A DNA stretch of 64,000 nucleotides from SIG714 sp964638675 (lineage in GTDB: Bacteria > Bacillota > Clostridia > Oscillospirales > CAG-272): the NCBI GenBank assembly GCA_964638675.1, contig CAZXAU010000013.1:1-64000 (forward strand), given 5' to 3'. Below the pieces are notes generated by a model. That model did no database searches, was not told the origin of the DNA, and saw nothing but the letters and a program-made list of their open reading frames with translations. How positions within the stretch are numbered: the stretch's first letter is position 1; each line of letters begins with the position of its first letter. A program made the position numbers and the translations under genes. Shown here piece after piece: positions 43,360-52,351 of the stretch.

Positions 43360-44775
43360 TTAGAAACCTTCTTTTTCGTTATACTCCTCAGTAATATATC
43401 TGCCCATCAGAACTCCCATTACTGAAGCCATCATGAGTCCCCGTGTCCATCCGCTCGAATCGCCGAGACAGTGAAGACCTTCAACCGATGTATTGAAACG
43501 TTCATCCATTTTTACACAGTTGCTGTAGAATTTCAGCTCAGGTGAATAAAGAAGTGTTTCATATGCCGCAAAGCCTGGAACCACCTGGTCGACTGCATGG
43601 ATGAAGTTTATAATGTTGATCATTGCACGGTATGGCATTGCTGCAGTTATATCTCCTGCAACCGCATCGGGAAGTGTCGGACGGAGGTTCGACTGTGAAA
43701 GTTCCTTTTGCCAGGTACGCTTTCCGTCAAGAATGTCTCCGAATCTCTGAACGAGGATATGCCCTGCACCGAGCATGTTTGTAAGCTCTCCTACCTTCTG
43801 AGCGTATGCGATAGGCTGATTGAAGGGATATGAAAAGTTATGTGAGCAAAGAATTGCAACATTCGTATTTTCTGATTTTCTTTCCTTAAAGGAATGTCCG
43901 TTCACGACTGCAAGGTCGTTGTCGTAGTTTTCCTGGGAAACAAATCCCCCGGGATTCTGACAGAATGTGCGAACCTTGTTTTTGAATGGTCTTGGATATC
44001 CCACGAGCTTTGCCTCATAAAGAGCCTTGTTGATAACTTCCATGACTTCGGAACGAACTTCAACCCTGACACCGATGTCAACCGTACCGGCTTTATGGTC
44101 AATGCCGTGCTCCGAACAAAGCTGTTCGAGCCAATCGGCTCCCCTTCTTCCTGTTGCAATAACGACCTTGTCAGCCTTGATCTCTTGGCTTCCGGTCGGA
44201 GTATTGATGAGTACGCCGCGGCATATATTGTCTTCAATGACAACATCTATGCATTCGGTGCCCATCATCATGTCAACACCCTCTTTTAAAAGCTCCTGCT
44301 CGATAGCGTAGTAAATGAGCTGTGCTTTTTCTGTTCCGAGGTGGCGTATAGGGCAATCGACAAGTTTAAGGCCGGCTTGAATGGCACGTTTTCTTATATC
44401 CTTCGCCTCATCGCTGAGGTTGATTCCTTCAACGTGCGAGTCTGCACCGAATTCAAGATAAATGCTGTCGGCATAGTTTATTGTATCCTGTACGAGGTTA
44501 TCTCCGATGAGATTGGGAAGCTCGCCGCCGACAGACGATGAAAGTGAGAGCTTTCCGTCTGAGAATGCACCTGCACCTGAGAAACCTGTTGTGATATGAC
44601 AGTATGGCTTACAGTTAACGCATTTTTTTGCAACCGATTTCGGACATTTTCTGTCTTCCACAGCTTTGCCCTTTTCGATGATCAGTATACTTTTTTTACA
44701 GCCCTTTCGCTTCATTTCAAGTGCAGTGAAAATTCCGGCAGGACCTGCTCCGACTATAATTACATCGTATTTCAT
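43360..44775 (-). CDS. FAD-dependent dehydrogenase/oxidoreductase
   Basis: The 471-residue flavoprotein begins MKYDVIIVGAGPAG (Rossmann FAD site), has a Cys-rich segment (KCPKSVAKKCVNCKPYC, about 45-63), GFSGAGAFSDGKLSL, and the later GRRGADWL and LHCLGDSSGWTRG motifs of the family of large NAD(P)/FAD-dependent proteins found in anaerobes. The Cys cluster may ligate Fe-S (inference). The ATG at 44775 starts the Rossmann strand; the ORF extends to 44832 with 19 unlikely residues. Electron donor and substrate unknown. Confidence 0.85.
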   Translation of the reverse strand: MKYDVIIVGAGPAGIFTALEMKRKGCKKSILIIEKGKAVEDRKCPKSVAKKCVNCKPYCHITTGFSGAGAFSDGKLSLSSSVGGELPNLIGDNLVQDTINYADSIYLEFGADSHVEGINLSDEAKDIRKRAIQAGLKLVDCPIRHLGTEKAQLIYYAIEQELLKEGVDMMMGTECIDVVIEDNICRGVLINTPTGSQEIKADKVVIATGRRGADWLEQLCSEHGIDHKAGTVDIGVRVEVRSEVMEVINKALYEAKLVGYPRPFKNKVRTFCQNPGGFVSQENYDNDLAVVNGHSFKERKSENTNVAILCSHNFSYPFNQPIAYAQKVGELTNMLGAGHILVQRFGDILDGKRTWQKELSQSNLRPTLPDAVAGDITAAMPYRAMINIINFIHAVDQVVPGFAAYETLLYSPELKFYSNCVKMDERFNTSVEGLHCLGDSSGWTRGLMMASVMGVLMGRYITEEYNEKEGF

Positions 44776-44871
44776 GATTAATGTTTTTTTAATTCCTTTC
44801 TCGGTCAAATGAACCGAAAAAAATCGGTTCATTCAAAGGTTGGCATGGTTTTTGTTTGTGAGATCGGGCGA

Positions 44872-45849
44872 TCAGGCACTGACCTTTTCGCTTTTGCTCC
44901 ATCTTCCGTCTGGATTAAGCGACAGTCGGCAGAAGCCGGATGTCGGCATATCTTTTATGTAATATTCACCGTATTCATCATATGCTATAGTCAGCGTTCC
45001 GAATATCTGTACACTCTTGCATGAGCATCCTCTTATAGTTACATCGTCAGATTCCTGAACATTTGTACCTTCGCCGAAGAGAGCTGACGCAATTTTTTCG
45101 GCATTCCATTCAAAAATGTCGGGCACGGTTTCTTCGAGAATTGTAAAATGATCATCGACCTTCTGCCATACCCAAAAATATTCGTCCTCAAGGTAAAGTT
45201 TACAGTAGACAGACTTTGTCTCATAACATCTTGATATATGATATACTGTGCTGAAGGTTGAATCTCTCTCGTATGTGACGATCTGACCGTCTTTGTCAGT
45301 TACCGACAAAAAGCACTCCCGTTGTCCGTCTTCATTCCTCAGGTATGAAAAATCGGGATATCCGTCAAAATTGAGATCAATAAGTGACGCTGAGAGAAAA
45401 AACATCTCACGGTTTTGGGGTATCTCGGCTTTAACCGAAAGAAGGTCTATCTCAGTAAACGGGTCAAAGATCGCTACGGTCTCACCGTCAGCGTAGATAT
45501 AGTATAATTCATCTCCGAAATAAAAGGGACCGAAGCAGTAATCGATGTCATGGTTTGATATCGGAGGAAATTCAGTACCCGGATTGAATGTCGGAGTAAT
45601 CGTGTATTGCGACGATGTGTCCGGAATAACGGTTGGGGTAGTACCGGGAGCTTCAGACGAACTATTGGTATTTCCGGGTGTTTCAGTGAAATTTGGGTCT
45701 GTAAATGCCGTGAGAGGTGTGTTTGCCTGAGGTGTCGTTTGAACGGGAAGGTTTCTTGAGCACCCCGTAAAGGCGAATGCCGACAAGACAACTATAAGAG
45801 CGAGTAGAGGCAAAACTGCCATTCTCATATTTTTTTTATAATTTTTCAT
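44872..45849 (-). CDS. Lipoprotein with Thr/Pro linker, unknown function
   Basis: The 325-residue protein has a signal peptide ending in AFAFTGC (Cys about 30), a Thr/Pro/Ser-rich linker (about 34-95) and a beta-rich extracellular domain with DLNFDGYPDFSYL, a calcium-loop-like motif reminiscent of FG-GAP or dockerin-type loops. The rest is unrecognised. It lies 9 bases from the E2-like gene stop on the same strand, so likely an operon. It is probably displayed on the outer face of the membrane. Confidence 0.65.
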   Translation of the reverse strand: MKNYKKNMRMAVLPLLALIVVLSAFAFTGCSRNLPVQTTPQANTPLTAFTDPNFTETPGNTNSSSEAPGTTPTVIPDTSSQYTITPTFNPGTEFPPISNHDIDYCFGPFYFGDELYYIYADGETVAIFDPFTEIDLLSVKAEIPQNREMFFLSASLIDLNFDGYPDFSYLRNEDGQRECFLSVTDKDGQIVTYERDSTFSTVYHISRCYETKSVYCKLYLEDEYFWVWQKVDDHFTILEETVPDIFEWNAEKIASALFGEGTNVQESDDVTIRGCSCKSVQIFGTLTIAYDEYGEYYIKDMPTSGFCRLSLNPDGRWSKSEKVSA

Positions 45850-45857
45850 TATTTATA

Positions 45858-46805
45858 TCATTTTTTTACCGTAACGCTTTCTTCAAACTCAGGAACCATC
45901 TGAGCGAGAGGAAGCTCGACAATTTCGGGATTTTCAAATATTTTCTTGATGAGTTTGACACAGTTTGCAAAGTAAAATCCGTCTGCAAGTCTTTCGTCTA
46001 CCGTAAAACTCATTGTAAGCGAATCACGCATTTCATAGCTTCCGTCAGCATTGAAGAATGGACGCATTTTTTTCTGATTGACAACAACAAAGAAAGAATT
46101 TGTGCCCCAGTCGGTAAGATGATGATAATTTGCCGACATTTTAATACTTCCGAGGTTCGAGATAAAGCACGAACAGGTTTCGGGATCGCTTTCACATATG
46201 AATTTCGGGGGAATTCCGTGATAATTCATTTTTTTTAGTGTTCCGATTACAAGCTTGAGAAAGAATCTCGGGAATTTTACAAGAGTATCCATTATATCCG
46301 ATGTGGACTCCTGTACCCCTTCTTTTCTGACCGAATAAACAAACTTTTTGACCTTTCCGTATATCTGTTCTATTGGCGGTACATCGCTGTCACGGTCAAG
46401 CTTGATAATTGCAAGCGACTCTCCGCCGTCGAGTGCGAATTTACGTTTTACGACAAAGGCAAGAGAAAGATCTTTTCTTTCATAATAACGGTGTCCTTCA
46501 ATAAAATAATTCATTTTGGGGCGGAATGTCATAACCTTTGCTATTGCGGCACACAAAAAGTGGAAAAATGTATACTTGAATTCGGGGTCATCCGAATTCT
46601 TTTTTGCAATATATTTATCGACCTGTGTGAGATCAAATACCTCTGAAAGAACAGCCTCGTTTTTGGTTCTGTCGGGCATCATATATGGTGTCAATATATG
46701 CATCGAATCAAGGTCTCTGACCTTATATGCATCTCTTCTGTCGCCGCGGCGTTTTTTTCTGTGTTCGTATGTTTCAACGAATTCTTCTTTATTTTTCTTA
46801 CCCAT
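45858..46805 (-). CDS. Acyltransferase-fold protein (E2/CAT-like), catalytic His replaced
   Basis: The 315-residue protein matches the catalytic domain of 2-oxoacid dehydrogenase E2 and chloramphenicol acetyltransferase by its FTVDERLADGFYF motif and upstream SNLGSIKMSANYHHL/FFVVVNQK. In active enzymes the motif is DHRxxDG; here Glu271 takes the place of His. No lipoyl or peripheral-subunit-binding domain is present. It may be a non-acyltransferase relative or use another residue. It sits upstream of the lipoprotein gene by 9 bases. Confidence 0.8.
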   Translation of the reverse strand: MGKKNKEEFVETYEHRKKRRGDRRDAYKVRDLDSMHILTPYMMPDRTKNEAVLSEVFDLTQVDKYIAKKNSDDPEFKYTFFHFLCAAIAKVMTFRPKMNYFIEGHRYYERKDLSLAFVVKRKFALDGGESLAIIKLDRDSDVPPIEQIYGKVKKFVYSVRKEGVQESTSDIMDTLVKFPRFFLKLVIGTLKKMNYHGIPPKFICESDPETCSCFISNLGSIKMSANYHHLTDWGTNSFFVVVNQKKMRPFFNADGSYEMRDSLTMSFTVDERLADGFYFANCVKLIKKIFENPEIVELPLAQMVPEFEESVTVKK

Positions 46806-46885
46806 ATCCGTTATATCCTTTCATAATGGATAGTATATTTTTTCCTGTATTTTATCTTATTTATTTTATGATCTGCTCTGAAAGA

Positions 46886-47812
46886 TTATTTCTGATTTTC
46901 CGTTCTCTTTTCTTCGATCATTTTGTCATAAACTGCATTCTTTGTAAGGTTCAGATCCTTTGCAACCCTTTTGATCGCATCGTTTCTCGTTATGCCGTCA
47001 TTTATATAAGCGTCAACCATTTCAGTGACATTGCAGTCATCGATCGACAGAGATTCTGTATCATTTTCGGGAGATCCGTCTATGACCAGGACATATTCGC
47101 CTCTCGGGGAATTGCAACTGTAGTATTCTATGGCTGACCCGATACTTGTACGCATGATCTGCTCATTAAGCTTTGTCATTTCACGGCAAAGTGCGATCTG
47201 CCTGTCTCCGAAGTTGTCATAAAGCTCACGGAGAGTCGGAATAAGACGATGAGGAGCTTCGTATATAATAATTGTTCTTTTTTCACAGGACAGTTCAGAA
47301 AGTCTTTCGGCTTTTTCAGATTTTTTACTTGGGAGAAAGCCTTCAAATACAAACCTTGATGTCGGAAGTCCCGAAAGGATCAGAGCGTTCACAGCGGCAC
47401 AGCACCCCGGAACAGAAGTTACGGTAATGCCACGCTGAACACAGATCTTTACGATATCTTCACCCGGGTCGGATATACCCGGAGTTCCGGCATCGGTAAT
47501 GAGTGCACAGCTTTCGCCCTCTGAAAGCCTTTGCGCGATCTGTTCTCCTCTTTCTTTTTTATTGTGCTCGAAATAGCTTATCATCTGCTTTTTCGGAACA
47601 CCTAAGCGAGAGAGAAGCAGTCCGGAATTTCTCGTGTCTTCTGCGGCAACGAAATCAACCTCACTGAGAACCTTGATCGACCTTTGTGAAATATCCGAAA
47701 GGTTGCCTATCGGAGTTGCAACAAGATATAAGACACCGCCAAGTGTCCGGTTTTTTTCTTTTTTATCTTTATCAGTGCTTATAGCATCATCATTTTGATT
47801 TGAAGCTGTCAT
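46886..47812 (-). CDS. rsmI: 16S rRNA (cytidine-1402-2'-O)-methyltransferase RsmI
   Basis: The 308-residue enzyme has LYLVATPIGNLSDIS, AAEDTRNSG, ITDAGTPGISDPG and the GEYVLVIDG end of the RsmI family. RsmI methylates the 2'-OH of C1402 in the decoding centre. The start overlaps the TrmN6 gene by 23 bases; ATGs further in are possible since the N-terminal 25 residues are low-complexity (DDAISTDKDKKEKNR). It is last in the YbaK-TrmN6-RsmI group. Confidence 0.95.
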   Translation of the reverse strand: MTASNQNDDAISTDKDKKEKNRTLGGVLYLVATPIGNLSDISQRSIKVLSEVDFVAAEDTRNSGLLLSRLGVPKKQMISYFEHNKKERGEQIAQRLSEGESCALITDAGTPGISDPGEDIVKICVQRGITVTSVPGCCAAVNALILSGLPTSRFVFEGFLPSKKSEKAERLSELSCEKRTIIIYEAPHRLIPTLRELYDNFGDRQIALCREMTKLNEQIMRTSIGSAIEYYSCNSPRGEYVLVIDGSPENDTESLSIDDCNVTEMVDAYINDGITRNDAIKRVAKDLNLTKNAVYDKMIEEKRTENQK

Positions 47813-48557
47813 CGAATTCTCCGTTTTCCATTATGTAAGAATAATCGGCACTTTCAATACCGCAGTCCTTAATAATCAGATTCTTTGTTACGGTAAGTCC
47901 GCTCTTTCCGCATTTTTTTCCCTCGCACAGAAAAAGAGAGGGAGCTCTTTCCTTATCGTGACAGATAAACGTAAGTCTTTTCGGTTCGATATTGTTTTTT
48001 TTCATTGCCGATAAAAGATCGGAAAGACGCTCGGGAATATATACTGCATAAAATGCCCCACCATATCTGAGAAGTTTGGACGATGCAGCGCAAAAATCAT
48101 CTATTCCTCCGCAAATTTCATGTCTTGCAATATTCTTTTTGTCTTCCCGATTCCGTTTTCCTCCGTATGATGTCATGTATGGAGGATTGGTAAATACAAC
48201 ATCGACCGCTCTGCCGCCTATATCTGAAAGTGATGCATTACGTATATCCTTGCAGAGCGTTGATATCCTTGAGTCAAACGAGTTAATAGACACGTTCCGT
48301 TTGCAAAGCTCAGCATATTCCTCCTGAACTTCAAAAACGGTAATTTCCGATAATTTGTTTCTCGATGCAAGCAGAAGTGAAATGATTCCCGTTCCGCCGC
48401 CCAATTCGACCGCACGCAATTTCTGATTGCCCTTTATATAGCCTGCAAGCAACAGGGCATCGGTGCCGAATGTAAGACCGCTCTTTTTTTGTATTATTGT
48501 TAATCCGAAATTGACTTCATCAAGTCGTTCGTCATCGTTGAGAAAAGTAATGTTCAT
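47790..48557 (-). CDS. tRNA1(Val) adenine-37 N6-methyltransferase-like protein
   Basis: The 255-residue protein (from the preferred start) has a SAM domain (AVELGGGTGIISLLLA) and the NPPY catalytic motif VFTNPPYM of N6-adenine methyltransferases, with the HEICGGIDDF region seen in TrmN6. The ATG at 48557 overlaps the YbaK stop (ATGA) and is preferred. Target A37 of tRNA-Val is inferred from the family. Confidence 0.88.
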   Translation of the reverse strand: MNITFLNDDERLDEVNFGLTIIQKKSGLTFGTDALLLAGYIKGNQKLRAVELGGGTGIISLLLASRNKLSEITVFEVQEEYAELCKRNVSINSFDSRISTLCKDIRNASLSDIGGRAVDVVFTNPPYMTSYGGKRNREDKKNIARHEICGGIDDFCAASSKLLRYGGAFYAVYIPERLSDLLSAMKKNNIEPKRLTFICHDKERAPSLFLCEGKKCGKSGLTVTKNLIIKDCGIESADYSYIMENGEFDDSFKSK

Positions 48558-49042
48558 TGCACTTGCGGTATTATGTCTTTTTTTCTGCAAACATCCACCC
48601 AGCTTGCATTATCAAGCATAGAGAAAAGCTCATCGGGTGCCAGTTTTACAGCTGAATTTGCGTTTCCTGCCGCAGGATAAACGGTTTCGTATTCTTTGAG
48701 TGAAATGTCAAGATAGACTTTTATGCCGTCATTAATTCCAAAGGGGCATACACCGCCGATCTCGTGACCGATAGTTTCAGCTTCGATCTCACGGGGAAGC
48801 ATTCTGGCTTTTTCATTGAAGACATCTTTATATTTACGGTTGTCGATTTTACAGTCTCCTGCCGCAACAATAAGAATCGCAGAGTCCTTTTGCAAGAGTG
48901 ATATTGTTTTTGCAATCATTCCCTCTTTGCACCCGATTGCGGCGGCTGCAAGTCCTACGGTTGCAGTTGATTCATCAAACATTGCTATTCTGTCGGCATA
49001 GCCTCTGTTTTCAAGATATTGTTTTGCTTTTTCAAATGACAT
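48554..49042 (-). CDS. YbaK/EbsC-type aminoacyl-tRNA deacylase
   Basis: The 162-residue protein has the YbaK fold: conserved MIAKTISLL with the substrate-binding Lys, and GHEIGGVCPFGI near the active site. Family members hydrolyse Cys-tRNA(Pro) or related mischarged tRNAs. The ATG at 49042 is chosen because GGAAGG lies 10 bases before it; the frame extends to 49108. It heads a three-gene group (with TrmN6-like and RsmI) dedicated to translation quality. Confidence 0.9.
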   Translation of the reverse strand: MSFEKAKQYLENRGYADRIAMFDESTATVGLAAAAIGCKEGMIAKTISLLQKDSAILIVAAGDCKIDNRKYKDVFNEKARMLPREIEAETIGHEIGGVCPFGINDGIKVYLDISLKEYETVYPAAGNANSAVKLAPDELFSMLDNASWVDVCRKKDIIPQVQ

Positions 49043-49272
49043 TTCAGTTGTACCTTCCGTGACGGCAAGAGGTGTCACGCCGCCCTGTATTTTCATTGAA
49101 TTCCTCAATGTTTTAAGTATAGCATTTTTGCGGATCGGACAGAATCAATGCGATATATCAATCGATCAATCCGATAAAATTGATAAAAATTGCTCTGACC
49201 TAACCAAGGAAATGGGCAGACCATGATGATAGACCAATAATCTGCCCCTTATTCCGGTTTTGATATGTATGC

Positions 49273-49446
49273 TTATTCAGCACTTGCCGCATTTACGGGG
49301 CAAACGCTCTCGCACGATCCGCAATCAAGACACTCATCAGCGTTGATAACGTACTTTCCGTCTTTTTCAGAAATAGCACCAACAGGACATTCGGCAGCGC
49401 ATGATCCGCATCCGATGCATTCTTCAAGATTAATCTTATATGCCAT
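49273..49446 (-). CDS. 2[4Fe-4S] ferredoxin
   Basis: The 57-residue protein has two clostridial ferredoxin motifs, CIGCGSCAAECP and CLDCGSCESVCP, each binding one [4Fe-4S] cluster. It is a small low-potential electron carrier typical of anaerobes. The ATG at 49446 with GGAGG 8 bases before it is preferred over 49464. It stands alone; an imperfect hairpin GGGCAGA/TCTGCCC (49212-49250) lies downstream. Confidence 0.95.
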   Translation of the reverse strand: MAYKINLEECIGCGSCAAECPVGAISEKDGKYVINADECLDCGSCESVCPVNAASAE

Positions 49447-49582
49447 GTTTAAATCCTCCATCAATTTCTCAGTATATTATATCATACATTTCACGAAAAA
49501 TCAATCATTTTTTGAAATTTCCGAAAAAACATATTAAAATACATTTATGATATCATTTGGCATGATTATGAATTTATAAAAA

Positions 49583-49634
49583 AGCACAGAGGTCCTGCCG
49601 TAATACAAAAAGCGGCAAGGGTTCTGTGCTGTAA
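49583..49634. other. Long hairpin between ferredoxin and PII-like genes
   Basis: AGCACAGA-ggtc-CTGCCG pairs with CGGC-aagggt-TCTGTGCT, giving a roughly 18-base-pair interrupted stem. It lies in the 291-base gap between the ferredoxin start and the PII-like gene stop, and probably terminates the minus-strand DUF1538-PII transcript (AAAAAA precedes it, i.e. TTTTTT on the minus strand). Confidence 0.65.
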
Positions 49635-49737
49635 AGATAGCGGAATTTCAGGCTCTGAATAAACATAAAAACCGCCCGGATATCAGATTTATTACGTACA
49701 GTTGCATCTGCGTTTGCCGATGCAGACCTGAATAAAA

Positions 49738-50058
49738 TTATGTATTTTTATCAAGCCCTACAGTGTCATTTACCGGTAGGGAGAAAGCGATGCCCTGACC
49801 ATCGGTTCTGAGACCTGCATCACGGTATATTGCACGGAGAACATCGTCCTTTATATCTGAAGGAACGATCATTATTACCATGTCCTTTTCGGGCTGAACA
49901 GTGATGCTGAAGAGCTTTTCGGCTTCTTTATTTACAGTTCCTCTTCCTGCAAGGACAGTTCCACCCGAAACACCGACCGATCTTGCGGCGTCCATTACTA
50001 CACCCGAATATCCTGCATTGACTATGCAGCAAACCATTTCATATTTTGTTTTACCCAT
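49738..50058 (-). CDS. PII-like signalling protein, short form
   Basis: The 106-residue protein resembles the PII superfamily (alpha-beta ferredoxin-like trimer): YEMVCCIVNAGYSGVVMDAAR, then GVSGGTVLAGRGT and DMVIMIVPSDIKDDVLRAIY. GlnB residues such as the T-loop tyrosine are absent, so it is PII-like rather than classical nitrogen regulator. Nucleotide binding is possible. It overlaps the preceding gene by 8 bases and belongs to the same group as DUF1538. The C-terminal FSLPVNDTVGL motif recurs in the upstream PII gene as WTVSMTSVIGV. Confidence 0.75.
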   Translation of the reverse strand: MGKTKYEMVCCIVNAGYSGVVMDAARSVGVSGGTVLAGRGTVNKEAEKLFSITVQPEKDMVIMIVPSDIKDDVLRAIYRDAGLRTDGQGIAFSLPVNDTVGLDKNT

Positions 50059-50533
50059 TACTATTCACCTCTTTTATGGCTTTCCTGTTATCTGAAAGAA
50101 AACTGTAGACCGAAACTCCTATAACACTTGTCATTGATACAGTCCATGCAATTCCTTTTCCGTTTCGTATAGTGCGGAATTTTGTTTCAAGTGCCTCAAG
50201 TGCCGCCTGTACCATATCTTCTCTGATTATTCCGACAATAAGAGTTTTTTCGGAATTGCTCGAAAATCCCATGATATCCCTCATTTCGGATGTTGCAGTG
50301 CCCTCTCCGAACACCTTGAATTCCATGTTGATGCCGAAGGAGAGCAACAAATCTGAATAGAATGATGCCTTTTGTCTGTTGACTACCACAAAAAGCAACT
50401 CAAGGCGATTGGATGTAAGCGGAGCTATACCTGATTTTTCTTCTTTATCTTTATCTTTTAATCTGTCTTTTATTTTTTCTTTAATTCTGTCTATATCTTT
50501 GTTTATGCCTTTCTCTTTGTTTTTGTCGTTCAT
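50051..50533 (-). CDS. PII-like signalling protein, extended form
   Basis: The 160-residue protein has a charged, Lys/Asp-rich N-terminal extension (1-45, predicted disordered or coiled) followed by a PII-like domain (LELLFVVVNRQKASFYSDLL, KTLIVGIIREDMVQAALEAL). Together with the overlapping short PII-like gene it suggests a hetero-oligomeric sensor. The two genes follow the DUF1538 transporter-like gene, separated from it by a family A repeat. Ligand unknown. Confidence 0.75.
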   Translation of the reverse strand: MNDKNKEKGINKDIDRIKEKIKDRLKDKDKEEKSGIAPLTSNRLELLFVVVNRQKASFYSDLLLSFGINMEFKVFGEGTATSEMRDIMGFSSNSEKTLIVGIIREDMVQAALEALETKFRTIRNGKGIAWTVSMTSVIGVSVYSFLSDNRKAIKEVNSNG

Positions 50534-50631
50534 TTCTTATCTCCTTTCTATAAGTCTGTTTTGCGGAATATTTTTACAAAAAGTTTACCACGATCACTCA
50601 ACGCAAACCAACATCACATTTTTTAAATAAC

Positions 50632-50810
50632 TGTGTGGGGAAGGGGTCCCCACGTGTTGACGGCCGTTCAAGGGTTTCGATCGTAGCGAACCTCCATACC
50701 ATCTCCCTATAATAGAGTCTTTGAAGGGGCAAATGTGAAGCTTTCAGAGGAAAGCTTCACAGGGAACTTTTTTCAAAAAGATTCCCTCGACTATTCACCG
50801 TAAACTAACT
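50632..50810 (+). repeat. Family A interspersed repeat, copy 6
   Basis: Reversed copy: TGTGTGGGGAAGGGG at the left and AAACTAACT at the right. It holds GTGAAGCTTTC-AGAG-GAAAGCTTCAC, GGGAACTTTTTTC/AAAAGATTCCC, and TAGAGTCTTTGAAGGGGC. The right end is 3 bases from the DUF1538 stop codon. It splits the DUF1538-PII gene group. Confidence 0.82.
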
Positions 50811-50812
50811 CC

Positions 50813-52351
50813 CTACTCAAAATAGATGATCTGCTCATCGTCGGCGGAGATCATGCGTTTCATTGTTATCATCTCACGGACGTTGGCGGAAACTACTGAT
50901 TTGAAGCCGAGAGTCTGGATCGTGATAAGGGGAGTCATTGCGACCATGGCGACCGAGCCGAAGGCGTATGACAGCACAGAGCTTTCGCCGTGCAATGCCA
51001 CGCAAACTCCTATCATCATCGGTAGGATAAAGCTTGATGTAAGAGGACCGGATGCAACTCCGCCCGAGTCGAAGGCTATTGCAGTGTATATTTTAGGCAC
51101 GAACAGCGAAAGACCGAGGGAGATCAGATATCCGGGAATAAGATACCAAAGAATTGAAAAGCCATAGATTATACGAATAACCGAAAGACCGATCGATATA
51201 CCGACACCTGCACAGAGTGCAATGAGCATCTGTGTTTTGCTGACACCGCCACGTGTAACCTCTTCGACCTGCTTGTTAAGAACGTGAACGGCAGGCTCGG
51301 CAAGTACGGTCACAGCACCGAGCAGGAAGGCAAAGCCTATAAGAATGGGAGCAGAACCGTATCCTGCAAGCTCGGTACCAAGCTTGTAACCCATTGGCAT
51401 GAATCCGATATTGACTGCAGTGAGAAATACAGCAAGACCGACAAATGTGTAGGCTATTCCGACGAATATTTTCACCATTCTCTTCTTGGGCAGCTTAAGT
51501 ATGGTTATCTGCAAAAGTATAAAGAATGCAACTATAAGGCCCAGAGCCTTTATGACCTCGAGTGACATCTCACCGAGTATTTTGAAAAGATCACGGACAT
51601 TCATAGAGTAGTCGGGAAGAGTGTATGTAATATCTCCCTTGCTTCCGAGCGAAAGCCCCAGCACTGCAAGAATCGGCCCGACAGAGCAGAGTGCAATAAA
51701 TCCAAAGCTGTTTTCGCTTGCATCTCTGCCGCCTATCGTTGCCGCAATTCCGACGCCGAGCGACATAATGAAGGGAACGGTGACAGGTCCGGTGGTAACT
51801 CCGCCCGAGTCAAAGGCGAGAGGGATAAGCGATGAACCGCCCTTTTCAATCAGTAATGCTGCCAAAGCAAAAAGTGTCATGTAAAAAAACATGAGGAGCA
51901 TCGAAAGATCACGCTTGAATATGATTTTCAGAACGCCTGTCAGCAGAAAAAGTCCAACGCCTATACCGACTGTAATTATCAGCAGAGTTCCGTTCATAAC
52001 AGCACTTACCTGTGTGGCGAGTACCGATAAATCGGGTTCGGCAACTGTTATCAGCACACCCATGAGGAAACAGACGGGCAGAAGTATGTCAAAACGCTTT
52101 GTGCGTGTAAGTCCGGTTCCTACATATTCGCCCATCGGAGTCATTGCAAGATCTGCTCCGAGGTTGAAAAGTCCGATTCCGATTATAAGAAATATTGATG
52201 ATATAACGAATACCGCTATTTCTCCGGCAGAAAAATCGACTATCGGTGTAAGTGCGAGCGCTAAGAATATTGCCGCAACCGGCAGTACCGATAAAATTGC
52301 TTCTTTGATTTTAAGAAACAGTGCGTTTGCTATGCTGTGTGTGTTTTTCAT
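50813..52351 (-). CDS. DUF1538 family multipass membrane protein
   Basis: The 512-residue protein has about 14 hydrophobic helices in two homologous halves: ITVAEPDLSVLATQV and AFDSGGVTTGPVTVPF in the first recur as TVLAEPAVHVLNKQV and AFDSGGVASGPLTSSF in the second. This internal duplication is typical of transporters with inverted or repeated topology. Its start overlaps the mutS2 stop (ATGA). The two PII-like genes downstream are probable regulators. Transported substrate is unknown. The family has no established function that I know. Confidence 0.85.
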   Translation of the reverse strand: MKNTHSIANALFLKIKEAILSVLPVAAIFLALALTPIVDFSAGEIAVFVISSIFLIIGIGLFNLGADLAMTPMGEYVGTGLTRTKRFDILLPVCFLMGVLITVAEPDLSVLATQVSAVMNGTLLIITVGIGVGLFLLTGVLKIIFKRDLSMLLMFFYMTLFALAALLIEKGGSSLIPLAFDSGGVTTGPVTVPFIMSLGVGIAATIGGRDASENSFGFIALCSVGPILAVLGLSLGSKGDITYTLPDYSMNVRDLFKILGEMSLEVIKALGLIVAFFILLQITILKLPKKRMVKIFVGIAYTFVGLAVFLTAVNIGFMPMGYKLGTELAGYGSAPILIGFAFLLGAVTVLAEPAVHVLNKQVEEVTRGGVSKTQMLIALCAGVGISIGLSVIRIIYGFSILWYLIPGYLISLGLSLFVPKIYTAIAFDSGGVASGPLTSSFILPMMIGVCVALHGESSVLSYAFGSVAMVAMTPLITIQTLGFKSVVSANVREMITMKRMISADDEQIIYFE

